A DNA stretch of 64,000 bases from Diphasiastrum complanatum (lineage: Eukaryota > Streptophyta > Lycopodiopsida > Lycopodiales > Lycopodiaceae). Positions within the stretch are counted from its first letter, which is position 1. Every line of letters begins with the position of its first letter. Of the stretch, positions 50,701 through 62,700 are shown piece after piece. The position numbers and the translations under genes are program-made. The stretch is taken from positions 66,570,573 through 66,634,572 of the forward strand of contig CM055100.1 in NCBI GenBank assembly GCA_029204225.1, read 5' to 3'. Below the pieces are notes generated by a model. The model was given only the letters and a program-made list of their open reading frames with translations, was not told the DNA's origin and did no database searches.

Positions 50701-53700
50701 AGTTTGATTAAGCGAGCTTTCAGAGCTCAGTTTATTCCTCCACATGAGCATGTGCGTGCGACGGATGCTTGGCTTTTGCATCGTCAGAGGCAGTACATGG
50801 TGCAGGAATATGCCGATAAGTATCATGAGACGCTTGTCAAGAGCCCAAAAGAGATTCCTGAGTGGCTAGTAGTCCACAAGTTCATGTTTGGCCTTCGTGA
50901 AGAGTGCTTAATGAAGGGTGCAAAACCTTAGAAGAGGCAGTTGTTACGGCTCTCAACTTTGAAGGTAATGTGCGCACCAAGGCTGATTCTGGAGCGCCAA
51001 GCTGGCCTCAGAAGAAGGTTCCGCGAAAGTCTGGCCAAGCTGGTCAGAAAGGCTTTTCGTAGAAGGATCCTATCCAGATGCAGCAGACTTTGAAGCGCAA
51101 GGCGGGATCTCCTATGGCTCGTCGTGCTTACGACAAGAGGAAAAGGCCAGGAAAGACGGATCATGCATCTTTTCAAAGATTGTCCTTGATGTACGGGCAA
51201 GAAGCTCCATGTTATGCAACGTCACGATGAGGGCAAGGATGAGGAAATTTTGGATGACTTGTTGGTAAGTGATGATGAGGACACGCGTCGTGTCATGACT
51301 ATTTCGGTGCGGAAGCTTGTTCCAGAGGCACCAGTTTGTTATTTGTCCCCCAAGGCACGTGAAGCTTATCAGTTTCCTGATAGTGAACTGATATGCATGA
51401 GGGGGAAGCTGGAGGTCATGACGTGCTCGTCTTATTTGACACTGGTTCCTCGCATACTATTATCAATTCTTGTGTGGTGAGGAGGTTTCGCTTAGCTACT
51501 ATTCCATCTGATTACCAGTATACTATTGAGATGCCAGATGGTAAGGGAACAGAGGTTTGGGATGAAAGAATCTCTCGGGCGTCTTTGTCTATTCAAACAT
51601 ATACCGAGAGGTTAGATTTTGAAATTACTAAACTAGCTAAGTTTGATATTGTACTTGGTAAGCGGTGGCATGCAAGTAAGCAACCCGCTATAGATTTTAA
51701 ATCACATGTGTATAAGTTTGGGCATGAGGGTATGTCTCATGTCTTAAAGAGGGAGAGACCATCTGTTGAGGGTCCTCTTGTTACCTGTATGCAAATAAAG
51801 AGAATGGAGATTCAGTATTTGTGGTTGTGTTATGTGAATGTTGATTTCAGTTTTGATTCTTATGTTGATAATAATCAGATAAGCACACTCACTAATAAAC
51901 CACAAGAAGCTTCATTTACTTTCACATCCCCTAGTGCACATGCATTTTCATTACAGCCTAGATCTGACCCAGCAAGTGAGCTGGAGAAGTCCATCTGCAC
52001 TCAGTTTAAACACATGCTAATTAGTAATATGCCAGAGGGATTGCCGCCTAGTTGGAACGTTGATCATCGTATTGAGCTCGTTCCAGGGGCAAGTCCGGTA
52101 TGTAGGCCTCCTTATAGGATGAGCCTAAAAGAGGAAGAGGAAGTCAGGAAGATGTTGGAGGAGTATCTCAAGATGGGGTACATCCGTCCTAGTTATTCAT
52201 CTTTCGCCTCTCCTATTTTACTTGTCAAGAAAAAGGAGGGTAGTTTCCAGATGTGTGTAGATTACAAAGGATTGAATAAAGCACAGGTATTCGATGCCTA
52301 GGATTGATGATCTACTGGATGCGTTGCAAGGTGCAACTATTTTCAGTAAGATAGATCTCAAAAGTGGATACCATTAAATACAGATTCGAGATGAAGACGT
52401 CCAGAAGATGGCCTTCCGAACCCATTTTGGTCATTATGAGTTTTGGTTATGCCATTTGGGTTAACCAATGCCCCAACCACGTTCATGATTCTCATGAACG
52501 ATGTCTTGCGAGACCATATGGGCAAGTTTGTTGTCAGTTTTATTGACGATATATTGGTTTTTAGTAAAGCGGTCGAGGAGCATGAGATTCATCTCAAGAC
52601 CATATTTGGCAAGTTACAAGCTTCTTGGAAAACCTACCTACCACTACCATAATGGAATTGAATCCCTTCTAAGTCTTGGGTAGCCCAACAATAAAATCCA
52701 AAGAGATGCTTTCCCACCTTCCTGTAGGTATCTCAAGTGGATGTAGCAAGCCCGAAGGACTTTCTCTCAGCCTTATTCACTTGACAAGTCGTGCAATGTT
52801 GGACGTACTCTCTTACATCCCGCTGCAATCGTGTCCAAAAATAATGCCTTCTTAAAAGCTCACTAGTCTTATCAATACCAGGATGCCCTGCGCAAGGACT
52901 GTCATGGCATTCATGAAGCATCTTACGACGAAGATCCTTCACGTCTGGCACGAAGACTCTTCCATTTCTCAATAACATACCATCCTTCACGGTGTATGTT
53001 AGATATGTACTGGTGTGTGCCTCTACAGAAGCGACATCCTCGACTGACTCTTCCGTTTGGTCGACTACTTTGCGCGCATTCAGCCACACACGCTGACAAT
53101 GCGGGTCCTTTTCTTGAGCCTTCTTAATCTCCTCCATGAGACCACTGTCAACCATAGTAAAGCTCATCTGATGCAGTATACGAAATAGTGCATCAACGAC
53201 CACATTTTCCTTCCCTCTTCGGAAGTGAATTTCCAAGTGAAATTCCTGCATCAGCTCGGCCCACCAAGCTTGGCGGCCTTTCAAATCTGGCTGAGTGCAA
53301 AAATACTTTAAAGTATGACGATCTGTATACACATAAAACTCGGCGCCATATAAATAATGCCTCCACACCTTGAGCGCATGTATAATCGCATACAGCTCTT
53401 GCTCGTGTGTAGGATATCTCTGTTGAGTTGGTGTCAACTTTTTACTCTCAAAAGCTATTGGTCTACCCCCTTGGCTCAACACTGCACCTACGACAATGCC
53501 ACTTGCATCCATCTCTAGGTCAAAAGGTTTCTGGGTATCGACAATCTTGAGGACTGGAGCCGTGGCCACAGACTCCTTCAAGTTCTCAAAACGTTGCTGA
53601 GCTTCAGCATCCCATCGAACCACAGTGTTGTTTTTTCATAACTAGTCCGTTAGAGGAGCAGCTATCCAGGAATAATTCATAACAAACCGCCGGTAGAACT

Positions 53701-56700
53701 TACAAAAGCCTAAGAAAGATTGTAACTGGCGTATATTGGCAAGCCTTAGCCACTTCTTAACCACAACCACCTTGGCTGGGTCAACCGAAATACCCTCAGC
53801 TGTCACTACGTGACCTAAATACTCGACACGAGTCTTACACAACTCTGTCTTCTGAGTAGTGGCATACAAGACAAAAGCTTGAACTTGCCAAATATGGTCT
53901 TGAGATGAATCTCATGCTCCTCGACCGCTTTACTAAAAACCAATATATCTTCAATAAGATTGATGACAAACTTGCCCATATGGTCTCGCAAGACATCGTT
54001 CATGAGCATCATGAACGTGGTTGGGGCATTGGTTAACCCAAATGGCATGACCAAAACTCATAATGACCGAAATGGGTTTGGAAGGCCGTCTTCTGGATGT
54101 CTTCATCTCGAATCTGTATTTAATGGTATCCACTTTTGAGATCTATCTTACTGAAAACAGTTGCACCTTGCAACACATCCAGTAGATCATCAATCCTGAG
54201 CATCAAATACCTGTGCTTTACAGTGATCTTATTCAATCCCCCGTAATCTACACACATCCGGAAACTACCATCCTTTTTGTTGACAAGTAAAATAGGAGAG
54301 GCGAAAGGTGAATAACTAGGACGGATGTGCCCCAGCTTGAGATACTCCTCCAACATCTTTCTGACTTCGCCTTCCTCTTTTAGGTCCTATAAGGAGGCCT
54401 ACATACCAAACTTGCCCCTGGAACGAGCTCAATACGATGATCAACGTTCCGACTAGGTGGCAATCCCTCTGGCATATTACTAATTAGCACGTGTTTAAAC
54501 TGAGTGCGGATGGACTTCTCCAACTCACTTGCTGGGTCAGAACTAGGCTATAATGAAAATGCATATGCACTAGGGGATGCAAAAGTAAATGAAGCTTCTT
54601 GTGGTTTATTATTATCAACATAAGAATCGAAACTGGAATCAACATTCACATATCACAACCACAAATACTGAATCTCCATTCTCTTTATTTGCATACAGGT
54701 AACAAGAGGACCCTCAACAGATGGTCTCTCCCCCTTTAAGACATGAGACACACCCTCATGTCCAAACTTATACACATGTGACTTAAAATCTATAGCGGGT
54801 TGCTTACTTGCATGCCACCGCTTACCAAGTACAATATCAAACTTAGCTAGTTTAGTAATTCTAAAATCTAACTTCTTGGTATACGTCGGAATAGACAAAG
54901 ACGCCCGAGAGATTCTTTCATCCCAAACCTTTGTTCCCTTACCATCTAGCATCTCAACAATATACCGGTAATCAGATGGAATAGTAGCTAAGCGAAACTT
55001 CCTCACCATGTGAGAATTAATAATATTATGCGAGGAACCGGTGTCAAATAAGATGAGCACGTCATGACCTTCTAGCTTCCCCCTCATGCGTATCAGTTCA
55101 CTATTTGGAAACTGATAAGCTTCACGTGCCTTGGTGGACAAATAACAAACTGGTGCCTCTGGAACAAGCTTCCGCACCGAAATAGTCATGACACGACGCG
55201 TGTCCTCATCATCACTTACACAAGTCATCCAAAATTTCCTCATCCTTGCCCTCATCTTGACGTTGCATAACATGGAGCTTCTTGCCCGTACGTCGAGGAC
55301 AATCTTTGAAAAGATGCTTGCCAAGACAGAAAAAACATAATCCGTCTTTCTTGGCCTTTTCATTTTGCTCAAGACGAAGGGGAGACTTGTCGTAAGCACG
55401 ACGAGCAATAGGAGATCCTGGCTTGCGCTTCAAAGTCTACTGCATCTAGATAGAATCCTTTTGCGAAAAGCCTTTCTGACCAGCTTGGCCAGACTTTCGC
55501 GAACCCTTCTTCTGAGGCCAGCTTGGCGCTCCAGAATCAGCCTTGGTGCGCACATTACCTTTAAAGCTAAGAGCTATAGCAACTGCCTCTTCTAAGGTTT
55601 TGCACCCTTCATTAAGCACTGAAGGCCTCAAGTTATGAATGAAGCCACAATTGATCTAGAGCTAAGCTATGAAAGCATAAGCAAGACTTAACCCTAGAAA
55701 GCAAGAAAGAGAGAGATTAAGGAGACTAAAGAGAGAGATCAATATTATCAGCTGAGTAACAAATGTCACAGATTCCCTACTTATATCCTAGAGGAAGCCC
55801 TAAAAGGAAGCCTCTAGTGGCTAGGGCCGAACTGGGAGGGATAATAGTGCGCCCACCAAGAAGGCCCCCACTCTCTGGTCATATGTCCAAATGTCCCAAT
55901 TATGAATAATGAGGCCCAAGGCCAACCATATAGTCTAAGTGTCAATAATGAATAAACAAGGCCCCAAGGCTTGCTTATGCATAAAGTAAAGTAAATGTAA
56001 ATGGACATGGCGAATGTAATGAGCCGAGTTCATAACTCTCCGCGACAAAAAAAGAAGAAGACCCAACTGCCAAAAAGAAACTGGATCAAACAGCAACAAG
56101 CCTTGGTGCATCAACAACTAGAGCAACATCTGATGTAGAGGAATCAACAAGTGCAGCAAGAGCACGAGCCTGATTGGCAAGTGATGGTGTATGATAAAAG
56201 ACATCAATATGCTCCCCTTATGGCCTCCTCAACAGGACGACCATCCCACTAGACCAAAAACTGAATCTATCAGTAGTGTTGACTATGGTGAAGGCGAACC
56301 TGGTGAATGGCAGCTGGTAAGAAAGGGAATAGCTCAGGATGAACATCGTGGCGACGAAGGGAACATCTCGGCCGTGTCATCTGAAACCAAGCAAGATGGA
56401 ACAACCAGGAATGCAAGGAACCAGAAGAAGATCAAGCAGCAACCAAGAATACTAAGGTATCTGTAATGCCCAATTTAGTAGAGGATCATCCCAAAAGATA
56501 GGGACGTCATACCAAGGTATCCAAAAAGCCCGAGAAGGTAGAACTGCATCAGCAACGAGAAGCCAATAAGAAAGCTGGAGAAGAGATGGACACTCATTGC
56601 GAATAGCCGCATCATACACGTAACCATCAACCATATGTGCAAACTTAGTGATATAGGTGCCCCAAGAAAAGATAGCAGCATCGGAAGACCAGCACCAAGG

Positions 56701-59700
56701 AGTAGGAACATAAGCGATATGCCAGGAAACATGGAGCATAAACAGATCATCCTGACAAAGGATAGCTAGAATGGAGAAATGTGCCCAAGGTATCCATAAG
56801 GCCCATGAATGAGAAGTAGCAGTGGCACACGGTACCCTCAAGGCCCATATCACGAGAAGAGCAACATGCCAAAAGCTCCAGAAAGTCCAAGAAATCAATG
56901 CATCATCTAAAAAGCCATGATCCATGACAACAGTAGTAACAACTCTAGAAATAGTAGAGGCCCAAACCGGTAACCGAAATACTCATCCAGAAAGACCTCA
57001 TATGGACATACCACTCCATCATAGGATACAGAAAAAACGGATGGAGAATCCGATGACCCATCGGAACTGGCCGCAAGTGCAATCCCAAAGTACACACCAG
57101 GTGCACAAGTGAGGAATAGAAGAAATGCACTGGAACGAGGTACGGGATCCGCAACATCAGTAGCAAGCATCAGAGCAATATCCACGTGTAGCTGGGAATG
57201 AGTATCAAAGCACATATGAGCAACACTGAAGTATATGGCGGGAACATCCCCAAAAACTATCCAAGAGAGGAGAAGGAACTCTCCTAAGGTACTGTGATGG
57301 TCTCGAAAGACCAGAACAAAGTGGCAACACAACATCGGAGACCAAGCGATATGGAGCAACCCGAAATGACTGGAAACCTGAATATCACCCGGACAAACAA
57401 TAGCTGGAACGGAGGCAATAACCCAAGCCATCAGGATATGCCAAGCCTGACAATGAGCAACAATCCAAGGAACAGATAGAGAGCCACATGCATAATCATA
57501 GAGATATCCGCACCATAGGCGATCAGTAATATGGAAAAACTAGCACCAATCAATAGGTCCAAATGAAAACCAAGCTATACGTAATAACCAGGAATGCCAT
57601 ATATCCATAGCTGAAAATGAAGCAGTAGTATGAGCAATAGGTCCGAATGAAATGCAAGCGATATGGAATATGTAACAGTAAGGGTCAAAGGCACATGAAT
57701 CATGTAAGGAATCGTACAAATATTATGAGGCAGATCACAAACCTCAAGCAGAGATCCATGGAGTAAAGCGAAAGAAGATACAACTTGATTACCAATGGCG
57801 AGGGAACCATCAATCGTGGACCCATGAAAAACCCCAGAGAAATCAGCAGGAACATCGGCCATAACGGACTCAAGAGATGGAGATATAGAGACCAATGGAG
57901 AAGATACTGCACCAACCACCGAACCGGGAGGGCTATCTGAGGTATGCACAGAAGCACCTGTAGAAATACCACCAAGGTATACGGCCTCAATATCAATGAA
58001 ACCAGAAATGACCACTGAATACAATATCTGTGAATCAAGGCATATAGGCGCAAGGCACGCAGCAACAACCTGTAAATCCGGAGCAACATCAACTTGAGGA
58101 AGAGGACCCACGGATGGTGAAAGTGAAGCAGCATGGAAAGAAGAGCTACATCCTGAGCCTTTGGCAGGCTACGCATAAACTGCTTCTCGGTAACATAGTC
58201 ACCCTGGGAATCAATACCATCAAGTGAATGATGTTGACCAACATGAGTAAAGGAAAGTGTCTGCTGAGAGAGATCCACAACAACAGTACCAAGTGAAGAG
58301 AACTAGTCTACACCAAAAATAATGTCATAGCGCTCCAAAGGAATGATGTAGAAATCTGCCTGACCAGAAAAATCACCAATGCGATAATCCAAGCCCTGAA
58401 ACATCTAAGAACTGAGAAAAGAATGGGAAGGAGCAACCTCAACACTGAGAGGCTGGGAAGCAAGAACATGTGTAGCACGAATCCTGGTGGAAATGTGACT
58501 GCTAATAAATGAATGTGTACTGCATGTATCCACTAAAGCAATATACTCTCGCCCCACACCTAGAATAATATGATCCACAAATGGAACACCATACGTAGGC
58601 ATCAACTGATAAGTTCTGGCCTAAATATGCATCTAGAAGAACCAAATACTCATCTAGACAGCTAACAACAAAATAAGCTAGCGAGTATACGATAGGACCA
58701 TCATGAAATGTATAGCCATATGCCATATGGAGATCTACGAGAGGAGTAGGCAAAGCATCTGAAAGAGGAACCGTAGACCCATGAATAATACTGAAATAAG
58801 GAGCATAAGCGACAACATCTATAGCATGGCGCTCAGGAACATGAGTAGCATCAAAGTACTCAACAACAATATCAAAGCATGCAACAGCATCGGCAGTAGT
58901 AGCAAGGCAAACTATATCAGTATCAAAGCATGGAACAATATCATACCCACATTAGCCGCAACCTGTATATGTAAATCAACATCAGTAGGAACCTGTATAT
59001 GTGACTCTCACTCACTATGGGATACAATGACGAGCTCAGGTAGATCAATAACTATCTCAAGTAAATCAGACAACTCGCTCACACTGTGTGATATAGAATC
59101 ATCCTCATGTGTATCGCTAGCAATGTGTGAATCAACCTCATGTGAATCGCTAGAAATGTGTGACCCTATCTCTATTTGTCCTGCACAAGAAAATGGAACC
59201 TTGCATATGGAAGAATGCTCATGAGAGGAATCAGAAGGAGTAGAACTCTCAAGACCTATAACACCACTCATAAGAGCAACAGGAGGAACAATTACAAAAT
59301 TATCATCGGAAAATATAAGAAGGCGAAGTACTGGTAGAAAGTCATGCCACTCAGAGATAGGCGGATGGGAATGGACATAGTCAAACCACTATGTCAAGTA
59401 AATCAGGCAACTAACTCATCCTCATGTGTATCGTGCATGACGCTATCTCTATTTGTCTTGCACAAGAAAATGGAACCTCGCATATGGAAGAATGCCTAGG
59501 AGGAAAATCAGGAGTAGAACTCTCAAGACCTATAATACCACTCGTAAGAGCGAGAGGAGGAACAAATGCAGAATCGTCATCGGAAAATATAAAAAGGTGA
59601 AGTATAGGTAGAAAGTCATGCCACTCAGAGATAAGCGGATGAGAATGGACATAGTCAAACCACTTCGACCTAGCAGAACCTTTTAAAAGAAACATTGCAT

Positions 59701-62700
59701 CAAGAATCTTAATAGGACCTGGACAAGTTGGCCGAGAAGTATCAAAGTAATACTGAAGACATGTGACCCATTTGTCGAACATATGTTCAGATGGTTTATC
59801 TCTATTAAAAATAAAAAGATAATCTATTCAAGTTCAGATGTTGGAACAGGCTCCTCACCTGTCACAAGCTTCCAACATTCTTTGTCTTCAAGAATGTTCT
59901 TGATCTTGAATTTCCATATGCTAAAGTTAGTGCCATCAAGCCGGCTGGCTTCACTCAGCATGCTCTCTGCAAGACTAGACATAGCTGGATAGAAATAAAA
60001 CACAAAAGGCAAACTGGGGTTTTCACCCAACTAGGGTATGCAGCCACTTGCTCAATAACCCTCAGCTTCTGGATTTGAAACTATCCCCCTGTATGGCTGT
60101 CCTAGCCCTTGTCCAAGATCCACTCAGAACTTTCACTGAAGTCCCCACTATAGAAAGCGCCCTCCTACAGTCGTGGCTGTCCAAAAAGACTCAGAAAATT
60201 TTGTCTCAAATTAGAAACTTTTTGGCTCCCTGTACTCCCCTTGCCAACAGTACTCCAACCATGCAGATAGCACAGAGATCAGATGCCCCTACAAAAAGTG
60301 CTCCCTCCTCAAAGGTAAGCTGCTCTCCAGGAATGGCAAGAATCTGATCAAAAACAGGTCCAAGCTTTCACCACACCACAGGCAACATAACCTGCTCTGA
60401 TACCATGTCAAATTCCAAGGCCTAGCTATGGAGTATTATAACAGCATAGTAAGCACACTATGAAAGCTTCAGAAAACCAGCTATGGAGTAGAACACAAAA
60501 GCAAGAGAGAGAGGACTTCAAAGCTCACACAACATGAATGAATATTCAAAGTGTAGTAGGGCGTGGAAGCCCCTCCAAAGTTTGGGCTACATATAGCATG
60601 TTATGTATAGAGGTGGTGTCTTGCTAATTCTAGCTCTAGAACCCACATGGGTCCTTAACCTACTTGATTTACTTGCCTAATTAGCACAAGTGGGGTGTAC
60701 TATGTACATAAATGCTTTACCCCCATGTCTTATGCACAACTTACAAGTTACAAGTATACAAGCCTTAAGGGTCAAATTAGGCATTTATTTCAACATTTAC
60801 TAGTCCCTTCGAAGTCGAAGGTGCTACGCACAGGAAAGTGCGCCAAGTTATCTCCTAGATATTGTGGACCATGGTTGATTATTAAGAAGGTGAGCCAAGT
60901 AGCTTGTAAGCTACAGCTACTTGTGGGATGCAAGATGCATCCAGTATTCCATGTTAGCAAACTGAAGAAATGTTTGCACGATGGCGATAGCCTGGTGGAA
61001 GGTCTAGTGTCTGTAGAGGAGAAAGACACCACAGGTTATGGGCCAGAAAGTGTCCTAGATCGAAGGGAGCGACGCTTGCGTAATTGCCTCCGTCAAGAGT
61101 ATCTAGTAATTTGGAAAGCGCATCCGTTGTCAGATGCTACCTGGGAGACTCGATAGGGGTTGCAGAAGTCTTACCCAGAGTTTGTCATCGACGAGGACTA
61201 ATGACTTGCCAGAGGAGGGAAGGTTTGTTAGAGTCCAGTTACGACTCTATCATGACCTCGGCACGGCCGGTTACCAAAGGGCCTGAGGCCTAGTGTTGGC
61301 AAGGATCGGTGACCGACGAGGACATCTGTCCCAAGTGGGGACCGATGCGTCACAAGTAGTGATCCGGTGTGGCCGCCTGACAAGCTGTCAGAGATGCCGT
61401 GTGTCTTGACCGTCGGGACCCTAGCCGTCAGTGACGAGATGCTAGCCGGCAAGTAGTCGGGGTGACCAAGAGGGTCACAAGTCTTTGGCGGGGCACGGGG
61501 GTGGTACCCTATGAGTCACTCAGTATTCACAAGTCACAGGGGTCAGGCATGCCAAGTGGACTGATCACCCACATGTGCCAGTTGACGGGAATAGTAGGTA
61601 GAAGGATTCAAGGAGGGGGTGCCTATGGTTGGGAGGTTCATTCTACACACCAGCCTTCCCTAGGATTCACAAGCTTGGAGAGACTTGCTTGTGATAGAGA
61701 CTATGTGCACACTCATAGATGCTTTAAGGGGAGGTATGGATGGGTGGTGAGTAGTCCTCACGTTATTGTGTTGATTATTTTGTTGTAGATGTATCAGGTT
61801 GCTATAACATATTAGAGATCATGGATTCTTTGCATGTGAGTGCTTGTAGACCTCTCATGGGGGATATGGATTCTCTTGTTTTAGCTATTTATAATGATGT
61901 GTTTGAACCATTGTGCATGCTCGAAACTTACACCGTTCCAACATCATCGCACCGCATGGAAGAAGCAATGGCCCAAAACATGACCTCTTTAGAATATATG
62001 CTAAAATATGATTTTCCATATGATAATTGATTGGAACGACTTTCTATGAGAACAAAGTTTGGTAAAGCATGGTACCTTTATACAAGCAAGAAGGATTCAT
62101 GGGAAGCATTGAAGATGCAAAAGTTCATCAAAGCAGGGTTTAATATTTATGGATAAGACATGCATGTATTTGGTCATGTAGGATGGACCCTCTATATATG
62201 CTACATCTATATATGTTAACCCTGGCTATTAGTTAATTTTTGGCCACTCTCAAGGATTTTACACAATAGAAATGTTAACTGTTATTTGTTAACATAATTT
62301 ACTCCCGCCTTCAAGAAATTGACTTGGTTAAATGTTATTTTACAGATAGGGATTCCCTGGATATATTTGATTCGTCATCCAATTGTAGAACAAATCCATG
62401 CTCACACCTTGAAGCTTGAAAGTCTACACAAGCATCCACGATCATTCCACTTGGCATTAATCTTGGCATCCCATACCACTAAGATTCCTCCCACATAGGA
62501 GATGCCTCACCTTGTTTTGCCAATCCATTAGTCTCACCCAATAGCTGATGCCTCCCCAACTGATGGCATAAATGACGTTATTTAAGCTCTTTCTTGAATA
62601 GGTTCAGCCAAGCTATTGATTCCCAATAAATGATCATCCTTGATCTATTGTTGAGCTAGTGGCCAGCAGTTATGCAGAAGACTCATAGATATGGCATCAC

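Noticed and set aside
56191-57479. Plus-strand ORFs rich in Asn, Gln and Met
   Set aside because: They lie opposite longer minus-strand frames of the gag-protease element and show only composition bias.
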